Positions 1 to 6,733 are shown, counted from the first letter of the stretch. The stretch is DNA of 8,691 nt from Arthrobacter sp. (GCA_030147325.1 JASLAA010000056.1:1-8691); one strand, 5' to 3'. The notes: generated by a model from the sequence alone, not told the origin. Numbers and translations are program-made.

Positions 1-62
1 GCGACGGGGCCGAAGCCGACGACCACGATGCGCTCCGGAACGGGCGCGCTCGGAGTGCTCAT
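1..62 (-). CDS. FAD/NAD(P)-binding oxidoreductase, N-terminal fragment (nitrate/nitrite reduction partner)
   Basis: Only the first 20 codons lie in the window; the rest runs off the left edge. The peptide MSTPSAPVPERIVVVGFGPV contains a beta strand followed by GFGPV, the start of the glycine-rich Rossmann loop that opens FAD- or NAD(P)-dependent oxidoreductases, including the N-terminal half of NirB-type nitrite reductases. The ATG overlaps the nasA stop codon in ATGA, and a good GGAGG ribosome binding site lies 7 bases upstream inside nasA, so the two genes are probably translationally coupled. The position suggests either the flavoprotein electron donor of the nitrate reductase or the large subunit of nitrite reductase. 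The two cannot be separated from 20 residues. The oxidoreductase class is fairly secure; the exact partner is inference. Confidence 0.62.
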   Translation of the reverse strand, partial: MSTPSAPVPERIVVVGFGPV

Positions 63-2221
63 ACGATGGCCTCCAGCCGGTGGGTGCTCTCATGACGGGG
101 TGAAGGGGAAAGGAGGGCGACCCGGACCGGAGTCGTCTTGAACTCGGGCATACCCGACACCGGGTCGGTGGAGCTGCCCGTCAGGCGGTTGGCACTGCCG
201 GTGTCCGCGTAGTGGAACGGGAGGAAGACGGTGTCCGGGCGTACCTCGGCGGTCAGGTCGGCGAGCACCCGGGCTTCTCCGTGCTCGCTGGTCACCGAGA
301 CGGCATCACCCTGCATGATCCCGAGTTCCTGTGCCGTGCCGGGGTGGATCTGCAGCCGCGCCACCGGCTGTGCGGCCAGTAATCCGGCGACCCTGCGGGT
401 CTGGGTCCCCGACTGGTAGTGCTCGAGGAGCCGGCCGGTGGCCAGCAGCAGGGGAGCGGGGAAGCGCTCGCCGGTGACATCCTGCCGGGGGGCGACGGGC
501 ACCAGGACCGCGTGGCCGTCCCCGTGGGCGAAGGCGTCGAGGAACAGGCGCGGAGTCCCGCTGCTACCCGCCGGATAGGGCCAGTAGGCGGGGGTGGCGC
601 CGTCGAGGATCGCGTAGTCCAGGCCCGAGTAGTCGGCGAGGCCACCGGCGCTGGCACGGGCGAGCTCGTCGAACATCGTCGCGGGGTCCTCGCTGAAGAG
701 CGACGGTGACCCGAGCAGACGGGCGAGTTCCTGCATGATCCACAGTTCGCTCCGCGCGCCCGGAGGGGCGGGGACGGCGGCCCGCCTGCGCAGGACGCGC
801 CCCTCGAGGTTGGTCACCGTTCCCTCCTCCTCGGCCCATTGCAGGACGGGCAGGACGACGTCCGCCAACGCGGCGGTCTCCGACAGGAAGAAGTCGCAGA
901 CGACGAGGAGGTCCAGAGACCGGAGCCCCTCGATGACGGTGGAGGCATTGGGTGCCGATACCGCGATGTTCGCACCGTGCACGAAGAGGCAGCGGACGCC
1001 GTCGGGTTCCCCGAGTGCGGCGAGCAACGCGACGGCGGGAAGGCCCGGCCCGGGGATCGTCGCCGCGGGTACGCCCCACACCGCTGCGACGTGCGCACGC
1101 GCCGCCGGGTCGGTGATCTTGCGGTAACCGGGTAGCTGGTCCGCCTTCTGCCCGTGCTCACGGCCGCCCTGTCCGTTGCCCTGGCCCGTGAGCGTCCCGT
1201 AGCCGCTGTGGGCCGTGCCCGGCAGACCGAGGAGGAGGGCGAGGTTGATGGCTGCCGTGGTGGTGTCGGTACCGTCGGCGTGCTGTTCTATGCCCCTGCC
1301 GGTGAGGATATAGGTGCCCGCACCGCCGTCCGCCCCCTTGCGGGCCCCACGGGCGAGAAGCCTGGCGGTGGCGCGGATGGTCGCTGCGGGAACGCCGGTG
1401 ATGCCCTGGACGCGCTCCGGCCACCACGGCGTGAGGCCACGGGCGACGGCATCGTATCCGGTGGTGCGCGACTCGAGGTAGGAGCGGTCCTCGAGTCCCT
1501 CGGCGACCACCACGTGGGCGAGCCCGAGGAGCAGCACGAGGTCGGTCCCGGGTGTGGGTTGGAGGTGGATGCCCTTGCCCTGGTCCGCGAGGCGTGCCGT
1601 CGCGGAGCGCCGGGGATCGACGACGACCAGGCCACCCGCTGCCTGCGCACCGCGCAGGTGCTGGACGAACGGCGGCATGGTGTCCGCCGCGTTCGAGCCG
1701 AGGAGCAGCACCACCGAGGCGGCGTCGAGGTCCTCGAGCGGGAAGGGCAGCCCGCGGTCCACGCCGAAGGCCCGGTTCCCGGCGGCGGCCGCCGAGGACA
1801 TGCAGAACCTCCCGTTGTAGTCGATGCGCGACGTCCGGAGTGCGAGCCGGGCGAACTTCCCGAGCGTGTAGGCCTTCTCGTTGGTGAGCCCTCCTCCTCC
1901 GAAGACCGCGACGGCGTCCCGGCCGTGGTCGGACTGGATGTCCCGGACGCGGCTGCTGATCAACTCCAGCACGTCATCCCAGGCAGCCTCCCGGAGGACG
2001 CCGTCGCTGCCGCGGAGCAGGGGAGCCGTGAGCCGGTCGGGGTGCGTGAGGAGCTCCGCAGCGGACCAGCCCTTGCGGCACAGGCCGCCCCGGTTGGTCG
2101 GGAAGTCACGGCCGGTGACCGCGGCGTCGTCTCCGGCCCCGGATCGTCCGGCGGTGACCGTCATCGCGCACTGGAGTGCGCAGTAGGGGCAGTGCGTCGC
2201 GGCTCCCGCCTGCTCCGGCAT
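59..2221 (-). CDS. nasA: Assimilatory nitrate reductase, molybdopterin catalytic subunit
   Basis: This cytoplasmic enzyme of the molybdopterin oxidoreductase family reduces nitrate to nitrite with a bis-MGD molybdenum cofactor and a [4Fe-4S] cluster. The 720-residue protein starts with the cluster motif C11-x2-C14-x3-C18-x29-C48, followed by K50, the lysine that relays electrons in Nap/Nas enzymes. C140 in GRFCMSS sits where Nap/Nas enzymes place the cysteine that binds molybdenum. The C-terminal molydopterin-dinucleotide domain begins near 588 and includes HYQSGTQTRR (601-610). There is no Tat or Sec signal, which fits an assimilatory rather than periplasmic enzyme. It is shorter than Klebsiella-type NasA (about 866 residues) because the C-terminal BFD-like [2Fe-2S] part is absent. 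It starts with ATG 3 bases after narK stops, behind a weak AAGG 8 bases upstream, and overlaps the next gene by 4 bases. Confidence 0.93.
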   Translation of the reverse strand: MPEQAGAATHCPYCALQCAMTVTAGRSGAGDDAAVTGRDFPTNRGGLCRKGWSAAELLTHPDRLTAPLLRGSDGVLREAAWDDVLELISSRVRDIQSDHGRDAVAVFGGGGLTNEKAYTLGKFARLALRTSRIDYNGRFCMSSAAAAGNRAFGVDRGLPFPLEDLDAASVVLLLGSNAADTMPPFVQHLRGAQAAGGLVVVDPRRSATARLADQGKGIHLQPTPGTDLVLLLGLAHVVVAEGLEDRSYLESRTTGYDAVARGLTPWWPERVQGITGVPAATIRATARLLARGARKGADGGAGTYILTGRGIEQHADGTDTTTAAINLALLLGLPGTAHSGYGTLTGQGNGQGGREHGQKADQLPGYRKITDPAARAHVAAVWGVPAATIPGPGLPAVALLAALGEPDGVRCLFVHGANIAVSAPNASTVIEGLRSLDLLVVCDFFLSETAALADVVLPVLQWAEEEGTVTNLEGRVLRRRAAVPAPPGARSELWIMQELARLLGSPSLFSEDPATMFDELARASAGGLADYSGLDYAILDGATPAYWPYPAGSSGTPRLFLDAFAHGDGHAVLVPVAPRQDVTGERFPAPLLLATGRLLEHYQSGTQTRRVAGLLAAQPVARLQIHPGTAQELGIMQGDAVSVTSEHGEARVLADLTAEVRPDTVFLPFHYADTGSANRLTGSSTDPVSGMPEFKTTPVRVALLSPSPRHESTHRLEAIV
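70..74 (-). promoter_or_regulatory. Ribosome binding site of the FAD oxidoreductase gene, inside nasA
   Basis: GGAGG on the minus strand ends 7 bases before the ATG at 62. It lies within the last codons of nasA (LEAIV) and supports the ATGA-overlap start of the downstream gene. Confidence 0.75.
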
Positions 2222-2224
2222 CGG

Positions 2225-3631
2225 TCAGACCTTGCCGAGCGTCGAGGAGCGGCGCAGGTAGCAGAACCAGGTGACGGCGAGCATCAGGACATAGCCGGCG
2301 ACGAACCCGTAGAAGGCGCCGTCGTAGCTCCCGGTGGCACTGTTCGAGGCATTGAGCACCTGCGGGATCAGGAAGCCGCCGTACGCGCCGATCGCGGAGA
2401 TGAGGCCGAGGGCCGCGGCGGACTTCCGAGCAGTACCCACCGATTCCTTGACCTCACCCGGCTGCCCCACGGACCCACGCCGGGCGAAGATGATGGGGAT
2501 CATGCGGTAGGTGGCACCGTTGCCGGCGCCGGCCGCCGTGAAGAGGACCAGGAAGAGACCGAGGAAGAGCCAGAAGTTGGCCAGTGGCAGCGTCCAGACC
2601 ACCGTGAGGGCAACCATTCCCATGACGGCGAAGGCGCAGACCGTGATGATTGCGCCACCGAAGCGGTCCGCGAGGCGCCCTCCGAACGGCCTGGCGAGCG
2701 ACCCGACCAGCGGACCGAGGACCGCGAGGGTCAGGGTGATCCCCATCATGTCGATCGTCCTGAAGGCCGGGAAGGAATCGACGATGAGCTTCGGGAAGAC
2801 GCCGGCGAAACCGATGAACGAGCCGAAGGTACCGATGTAGAGCAGCGCCATGATCCAGAGGTGTGGCTCGCGGAGTGCGGCCAGGGAGCCCGCGAGGTCG
2901 CTCTTGGCGTTGGACAGGTTGTCCATGTACTTCCACGCACCGAAGGCGGCGATCAGGATCAGCGGCGCCCACAACCAACCGGCGATGGGTAGGCCCAGGC
3001 TCCAGGCAGCGCCGAGTACGATGGCGACGGGAACCACGAATTGTGCGACGGCGGCACCGAGGTTACCGCCCGCGGCGTTGAGGCCCAGGGCCCAGCCCTT
3101 CTCGCGGGCCGGGTAGAAGAACGTGATGTTCGCCATCGAGCTGGCGAAGTTGCCTCCACCGAAGCCCGCGAGGGCAGCTACGGCGAGCATGACGCCGAAC
3201 GGGGTCTCCGGGTTCGAGACACAGACAGCGAGCCCGATGGACGGGATCAGCAGCAGTAGCGCTGAGGCGATGGTCCAGTTTCGGCCGCCGAACTTCGGGA
3301 CCATGAAGGTGTAGGGAATGCGGAGCGTCGCGCCCACGAGGGCCGGCATGGAGATGAGCCAGAAGAGCTCTGAGGTCGAGAACGTGAAGCCTGCTGCGGG
3401 CAGGTACACGACGGAGATGGACCACAGCTGCCAGACCACGAAACCCAGGAACTCGCAGGCGATGGACCACTGGAGGTTGCGTTTCGCGATGGACTTGCCG
3501 ACGCTGTTCCACTGTGTGGTGTCCTCGGCGTCCCAGTTGTCGATCCAGCGGCCGGGCCGGTGGACCAGGGGTGGGGCGCTCGCGGCGGGAGGTGCGGTCA
3601 GGGCGGGGGATGCTGCTTCGTCGATGCTCAC
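2225..3631 (-). CDS. narK: NarK-type MFS nitrate/nitrite transporter
   Basis: This inner-membrane transporter brings nitrate in, or exchanges it for nitrite, to feed the nitrate reductase encoded next. The 468 residues form a hydrophilic N-terminus of about 50 residues and then about twelve membrane segments. Both NarK signature motifs are intact: GFGGGNFASSMANITFFYP at 156-174 and GAGNGATYRMIP at 368-379. R104 (ATLRIPY) and R314 (SLARPFGG) lie where E. coli NarK has the substrate-binding R89 and R305. A GTG start is chosen because GGAGG ends 6 bases upstream and the following residues fit the family. It is the first gene of the nitrate block, 3 bases before nasA, and probably has its own promoter in the 189-bp gap after the sigma gene. 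Nitrate/nitrite specificity is known for the family; the transport direction here is inferred from context. Confidence 0.95.
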   Translation of the reverse strand: MSIDEAASPALTAPPAASAPPLVHRPGRWIDNWDAEDTTQWNSVGKSIAKRNLQWSIACEFLGFVVWQLWSISVVYLPAAGFTFSTSELFWLISMPALVGATLRIPYTFMVPKFGGRNWTIASALLLLIPSIGLAVCVSNPETPFGVMLAVAALAGFGGGNFASSMANITFFYPAREKGWALGLNAAGGNLGAAVAQFVVPVAIVLGAAWSLGLPIAGWLWAPLILIAAFGAWKYMDNLSNAKSDLAGSLAALREPHLWIMALLYIGTFGSFIGFAGVFPKLIVDSFPAFRTIDMMGITLTLAVLGPLVGSLARPFGGRLADRFGGAIITVCAFAVMGMVALTVVWTLPLANFWLFLGLFLVLFTAAGAGNGATYRMIPIIFARRGSVGQPGEVKESVGTARKSAAALGLISAIGAYGGFLIPQVLNASNSATGSYDGAFYGFVAGYVLMLAVTWFCYLRRSSTLGKV

Positions 3632-3637
3632 TCGGGG

Positions 3638-3642
3638 CCTCC
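3638..3642 (-). promoter_or_regulatory. Ribosome binding site of narK
   Basis: GGAGG lies 6 bases before the GTG at 3631 and fixes this start. The surrounding block is repeated almost intact at the nasA/oxidoreductase junction (56-85). Confidence 0.75.
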
Positions 3643-3662
3643 AGGGTGGGTGCTTTTCCCCG

Positions 3663-3695
3663 AGGCTAGTGAGTGCGCGTTTCCGGTCCTCGCGC
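3663..3695 (-). promoter_or_regulatory. Possible narK promoter with overlapping inverted repeat
   Basis: On the minus strand TAGCCT (3668-3663) fits the actinobacterial -10 pattern TANNNT and stands 31 bases before the narK GTG, giving a leader of about 24 bases. There is no clear -35 hexamer at the usual distance. A 5-bp inverted repeat, GCGCG / CGCGC with an 11-base spacer (3675-3695), covers the place where -35 contacts would fall, which is an operator-like position. I found no convincing GlnR box. The evidence is weak and based on pattern only. Confidence 0.3.
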
Positions 3696-3781
3696 GTGGC
3701 GTGAACGCTCGATGACGATCACCTATCAGCGGCAGCGGCAGGATGTGAGAACGTCAGGCAGCGATGGCAGCAGCCGGATTG

Positions 3782-3810
3782 CCCGGCACGGGAGTACCCC
3801 GCCTGCCGGG
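3782..3810 (-). terminator. Hairpin after the sigma factor gene, possible terminator
   Basis: The outer arms CCCGGCA and TGCCGGG (3782-3788 and 3804-3810) pair perfectly. An inner CGGG/CCCG stem closes a 5-base loop, with a 2-base bulge between the stems. The structure begins 11 bases after the sigma gene stop. No T-tract follows on the minus strand, so it is either a U-less actinobacterial terminator or only a 3' stabilising hairpin. Confidence 0.45.
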
Positions 3811-3820
3811 GCCGGCGTCC

Positions 3821-4645
3821 CTACGAGACGAGAGTGAGCGCCGGGCTCCCGGAGTGCCCCGTGGAAGCATGGTGCCGCTGCGGAGTCAGTGCAGCACCGA
3901 GGGTCGACAGGTACTCGGCCCGTCGCCTGGGCGAGATCCGCGAGACAGGAGCGGCCACGGCAGTTGCCTCGTCCGCGTAGTGCGTCGCCAGACCGTCCTG
4001 CAGCAACCGGAGCGCCTCGGATTTCTGCTGCGACACGGCCGAGTGTGTGGTGCCGAGCTCCGCCGCCACCTCGGTCACGGAGCGGCCTTCGAAGAAGACC
4101 TGTTCGATGATGTGGCGCATGCGAGCGGGGAGATGGGTCACGGCCGCGCGGAGGTGGCGCACCTGCTCGTCGGCGAGGAGGGAGGCCTCGGGTAGCTCGT
4201 CGCGTGCCGGGACGATGTCGAGCACGGTCTCGTCGAGTGCCTGCACGGTGCGGCCGGCGTCGTCGAGCGCCAGGTGCACCTCCTTGCGGCTCACGCCGAG
4301 GGTCGCGGCGAGTTCATCGACGGTCGGGGTCCGGCCGAGGGAGGCGGCCAGGGTGTCCTGGGCAGCCAGGGTGTCGCCGATGCGGCGCCGGACCGAGCGC
4401 GGCGCCCAATCGTTCGACCGCAGCTCGTCGGCGAAAGCACCGGTGATGCGCCGCCGCGCGTAGGCGCCGAACGGCACGCCGAGCGAGGGGTCGAACGACG
4501 TTGCCGACGTGATGAGCGCGATGGCTCCTACCGAGGCGAGATCGTCGCGTGAGAGGTGCGTGGCGCGGGCGCACAGGGTCGAGACGAGATAACCGACCAA
4601 TGGCAGGTTCTCGACGATGAGTTCTTCACGGTCACGTGGATGCAT
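3821..4645 (-). CDS. FliA/WhiG-type alternative RNA polymerase sigma factor (group 3 sigma-70)
   Basis: This directs RNA polymerase to a special promoter set. The 274-residue protein has region 2 near 8-80 (ENLPLVGYL, then SFDPSLGVPFGAYARRRI), the region 2/3 linker SNDWAPRSVRRR (78-89) typical of FliA/WhiG relatives, region 3 near 90-130 (TPTVDELAATLGVSRKEV), and region 4 near 160-215 with a helix-turn-helix (VTEVAAELGTTHSAVSQQKSEAL). About 55 residues follow region 4, rich in Arg, Ser and His, with no domain I recognise. ATG at 4645 is preferred over a TTG at 4723 because GGGGAG sits 7 bases upstream and the residues before it do not resemble the family. No anti-sigma gene or flagellar gene is next to it. 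The target regulon cannot be read from this window. Confidence 0.85.
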   Translation of the reverse strand: MHPRDREELIVENLPLVGYLVSTLCARATHLSRDDLASVGAIALITSATSFDPSLGVPFGAYARRRITGAFADELRSNDWAPRSVRRRIGDTLAAQDTLAASLGRTPTVDELAATLGVSRKEVHLALDDAGRTVQALDETVLDIVPARDELPEASLLADEQVRHLRAAVTHLPARMRHIIEQVFFEGRSVTEVAAELGTTHSAVSQQKSEALRLLQDGLATHYADEATAVAAPVSRISPRRRAEYLSTLGAALTPQRHHASTGHSGSPALTLVS

Positions 4646-4652
4646 GAGCAAG

Positions 4653-4658
4653 CTCCCC
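4653..4658 (-). promoter_or_regulatory. Ribosome binding site deciding the sigma factor start
   Basis: GGGGAG lies 7 bases before the ATG at 4645. The longer reading frame from TTG at 4723 has no comparable site. The first G of this site is also the closing base of a possible leader stem (4658-4700). Confidence 0.75.
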
Positions 4659-4706
4659 AGCTGGCTTGGAATCAGGGCGGCGGCCCAGGAATACCAGCTG
4701 ACTGGT
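4657..4706 (-). promoter_or_regulatory. Structured 5' leader of the sigma factor gene
   Basis: In the mRNA, CAGCUGG (4700-4694) can pair with CCAGCUG (4664-4658). This encloses a second small stem GGGC/GCCC (4686-4675) and ends against the GGGGAG ribosome binding site. The same upstream arm can instead form ACCAG-UCAG-CUGGU (4706-4693). The two folds share 4694-4697 and so exclude each other. The pairings are read directly from the sequence; any regulatory effect is inference. Confidence 0.35.
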
Positions 4707-4746
4707 CGCTCTGTGCTGCCCAACTACGCCGACGCTAACAGCGCTC

Positions 4747-4758
4747 GTTCCCCGGAAC
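4747..4758. promoter_or_regulatory. Inverted repeat upstream of the sigma factor gene, possible operator
   Basis: GTTCC-CC-GGAAC is a perfect 5-bp inverted repeat with a 2-base spacer, about 100 bases before the sigma ATG and in a gene-free 166-bp stretch. It adjoins GCCGACAG on the minus strand (4765-4758), which matches six of eight positions of the FliA/WhiG -10 element GCCGATAA. No good TAAA element lies at the expected 15-base distance, so the promoter reading is uncertain. Confidence 0.3.
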
Positions 4759-4857
4759 TGTCGGCTTGCGCCGATCCTGCCCTTTTCTTGAGAAAGCCCG
4801 CCGATTGTTCAGGAACCGCGCCTCCTGGCCCATCCGGTCGGCCACCGAACTGCTGCC

Positions 4858-4876
4858 GGCACCCGACAGCGGGACC
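4858..4876 (-). terminator. Hairpin after the carboxypeptidase gene, possible terminator
   Basis: In the transcript GGU-CCCG / CGGG-U-GCC pairs over seven base pairs (one G-U) with a single bulged U and a CUGU loop, starting 13 bases after the stop codon at 4890. A small TCGG/CCGA stem follows at 4838-4848. No T-tract follows, so termination is uncertain. Confidence 0.4.
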
Positions 4877-4889
4877 ACCGTGAGGTCGA

Positions 4890-5699
4890 TCAGTATGACG
4901 GCGCGGCGGGGATGCCGTAGTACTCCTCGAGGGTCTGTGTTCCAGCCGCCTTCATCGCCCGGGACACTTCCGTTCCCACGTACCGGAAATGCCACGACTC
5001 GGCGGAGAATCCGGTGATCTCGTGGGATCCGAGAGGGTACCTCAGGATGAAACCGAACTCTGCGGCGTTGGTCGCAGCCCATCGCGCAGCAGTCGTGTCG
5101 CGGAAACACAGCACCAGGGTGCACGCGCCGTCGGACTGGGCGATGTCAAGCGCCAGGCCCGTCTGGTGTTCCGAGAAGCCGGGGCGTGCCGACACTGCGT
5201 CCGCGCCCTCCGCGCCGCCGTACTGGCCCACCCAGTGGGCGTACGTGGATGCCTGGTCCGCGAAGGAGCGGTATCCGCTGACCAGGACCAGCCCCACGCC
5301 CTCGTCCGCTGCGGCGGCGAACATCGCCTCGACGGCCGCTGCTGTGTCGGGCCGCAGGAGCGCGTTCTCGGCCGACGCCGCGACCGCGGGTCGACGCAGG
5401 CCGGTGGGGGCGAAGTCGAGGGGCTCGAGCGGTCGGCGCTTGTTGACGACGACGTCGAGGGCCCCCGGATCCGCGTGGAGCGAGAGCCCGCCCGGCGGAG
5501 CAGCCGCCGCCACCGCGACAGGCTCCCGCTGCAGGGGTGCGGGCAGGTCCCCGGTGCCGGATGGGGCGCTCGAAGCCGGCGCGGCGTCGCCACCGGACGG
5601 CCCGGCCGGAGCGGACGCGGAGTCGCCCGGGCCTGATGCCGAGCAGGCTGAGAGGCCCACGACCAGCAGCGCCGCGACCGTACCGGACAGGAGCCGCAC
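4890..5699 (-). CDS. VanY-family (M15) D-alanyl-D-alanine carboxypeptidase, predicted lipoprotein
   Basis: This zinc peptidase probably trims the terminal D-Ala from peptidoglycan stems outside the membrane. The 269-residue protein starts with a lipoprotein signal, MRLLSGTVAALLVVGLSAC, with the lipobox cysteine at C19, followed by a Ser/Ala/Gly/Pro-rich tether to about residue 70. The catalytic domain (about 82-262) has SGYRSFADQ (141-149), SEHQTGLALDI with zinc ligands H178 and D185, and ESWHFRY with E234 as general base and H237 as third ligand. All key residues are present. C193 and C198 could form a disulfide in the exported domain. The GTG start has GGAAG 8 bases upstream and leaves 2 bases after the coaA stop, so it is likely co-transcribed and coupled. 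It could be a D,D- or an L,D-carboxypeptidase; I see no vancomycin-resistance genes nearby. Confidence 0.88.
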   Translation of the reverse strand: MRLLSGTVAALLVVGLSACSASGPGDSASAPAGPSGGDAAPASSAPSGTGDLPAPLQREPVAVAAAAPPGGLSLHADPGALDVVVNKRRPLEPLDFAPTGLRRPAVAASAENALLRPDTAAAVEAMFAAAADEGVGLVLVSGYRSFADQASTYAHWVGQYGGAEGADAVSARPGFSEHQTGLALDIAQSDGACTLVLCFRDTTAARWAATNAAEFGFILRYPLGSHEITGFSAESWHFRYVGTEVSRAMKAAGTQTLEEYYGIPAAPSY

Positions 5700-5701
5700 C
5701 G

Positions 5702-6679
5702 TCAGGTCTTCCGGAGGAGCATGCGCCGGATCGAGTGGTCCGAATCCTTCGTGAGGACGAGTTGCGCCCGGCCGCGCGTCGGCAGCACGTTGGTCACGAG
5801 GTTCGGTTCATTGATGCGCTCCCAGATCCCCTTGGCCGTCTCCCGTGCCTCCTCGTCCGAGAGGTCGGCGTATCTGTGGAAGTAGGACTCCGGGTCGGCG
5901 AAGGCGCTCGACCGCAGGGACTGGAACCGGTGGATGTACCACTGCTCGATATGGGCGGTCTTGGCATCGACGTAGATGGAGAAGTCGAAGAAATCGCTCA
6001 CCGCCAGTCCCGTGATGCCGTCCGGCCGGGGGCTCGCGGGTGCGAGGACGTTCAGACCCTCCACGATGAGGACATCAGGCCGCCGGACGACGACCTCCCG
6101 GCCCGGCACGATGTCGTAGGTGAGGTGCGAGTACCAGGGCGCGCGGACCTCGGCGGCCCCGCTCTTGACCTCGCTGACGAAGCGCAGCAGTCGGCGCCGG
6201 TCGTAGGACTCGGGGAACCCCTTGCGCTGCATCAGGCCCCGCCGCTCGAGTTCCTCGTTGGGGTAGAGGAAGCCGTCCGTGGTGACGAGCTCCACATTCG
6301 GGGTGTCGGGCCAGCGCCGCAGCAGGTCGCGGAGCACCCTCGCCGTCGTCGACTTGCCCACCGCCACCGAGCCGGCGACGCCGATGACGAAGGGCGTCCG
6401 CGTGGTCGATTCACCGAGGAAGGTGTTGGTGGCTGCGTGGAGCTGCCCGGCAGCCGCGGTGTACAGATTGAGCAGGCGGGACAGGGGGAGGTAGACCTCG
6501 CGCACCTCGTCCAGGTTGAGGGCGTCACCCAGGCCGCGGAGGCGCTGGATGTCCTGGATGGTCAACGGGCTCTTGATCTCGTGCGAGAGCCGGGACCACA
6601 TCTGGCGGTCCAGCTCCACGAACGGTGTGAAGGATTCGGCACTGGTGGCGTGCTGCGTCCCCGTGCTCCTGTCATTCAC
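5702..6679 (-). CDS. coaA: Type I pantothenate kinase
   Basis: This catalyses the first committed step of coenzyme A synthesis, ATP-dependent phosphorylation of pantothenate, in the cytoplasm. The 325-residue protein matches E. coli CoaA along its whole length: [12 protein letters not shown] near 17-28, [13 protein letters not shown], the Walker A loop GSVAVGKST at 103-111, TTDGFLYPN with the catalytic Asp at 135, [15 protein letters not shown] with the His at 185 equivalent to E. coli H177 of the CoA feedback site, VEGLNVL, and [15 protein letters not shown] near the end. The GTG at 6679 is chosen because it gives a family-like N-terminus. An upstream extension to 6865 would run into glmS and has no family similarity. 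There is no clear ribosome binding site, and a -10-like box 6 bases upstream suggests a leaderless mRNA. Confidence 0.95.
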   Translation of the reverse strand: MNDRSTGTQHATSAESFTPFVELDRQMWSRLSHEIKSPLTIQDIQRLRGLGDALNLDEVREVYLPLSRLLNLYTAAAGQLHAATNTFLGESTTRTPFVIGVAGSVAVGKSTTARVLRDLLRRWPDTPNVELVTTDGFLYPNEELERRGLMQRKGFPESYDRRRLLRFVSEVKSGAAEVRAPWYSHLTYDIVPGREVVVRRPDVLIVEGLNVLAPASPRPDGITGLAVSDFFDFSIYVDAKTAHIEQWYIHRFQSLRSSAFADPESYFHRYADLSDEEARETAKGIWERINEPNLVTNVLPTRGRAQLVLTKDSDHSIRRMLLRKT

Positions 6680-6685
6680 CCGTCG

Positions 6686-6714
6686 ATTCTGCCCGGTGCC
6701 CTGCGCATTAACAA
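6686..6714 (-). promoter_or_regulatory. Putative coaA promoter, leaderless
   Basis: On the minus strand TTGTTA (6714-6709) is followed by a 17-base spacer and CAGAAT (6691-6686), then 6 bases before the GTG at 6679. The -35 and -10 each match four of six consensus positions. Transcription would begin at or next to the start codon. This is read from the sequence; transcription is inferred. Confidence 0.5.
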
Positions 6715-6733
6715 ACACGGCCGACGGTACGCT
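6708..6733 (+). promoter_or_regulatory. Putative glmS promoter, leaderless
   Basis: TACGCT (6728-6733) fits TANNNT and stands 7 bases before the glmS ATG, so transcription would begin at about 6740-6741. No Shine-Dalgarno sequence precedes the ATG. The best -35 look-alike, TTAACA (6708-6713), is only 14 bases away, shorter than usual, so the -35 is uncertain. It overlaps the coaA -35 on the other strand. Confidence 0.5.

Noticed and set aside
1154..2992. A 612-codon open frame on the plus strand, antisense to nasA and narK
   Set aside because: The frame is long because GC-rich third codon positions suppress stops in the opposing frame. Its product is low-complexity (Arg, Gly, Glu, Asp rich) with no recognisable fold, and it runs across two well-supported genes.
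3632..3781. GlnR-type nitrogen control box upstream of narK
   Set aside because: GAAAC and TTCAC fragments are present, but they do not fall in the GTnAC-n6-GAAAC spacing and no AC-n9-AC pair fits, so I could not support a site.
4646..4723. N-terminal extension of the sigma factor from TTG at 4723
   Set aside because: The extra 26 residues do not resemble sigma region 1 or 2, there is no good ribosome binding site at the TTG, and GGGGAG sits at the proper distance from the ATG at 4645.
4890..5699. Vancomycin resistance gene vanY
   Set aside because: The fold and catalytic residues match the VanY family, but no vanHAX or vanRS genes are nearby, and lipoproteins of this family are common housekeeping enzymes in Actinobacteria.
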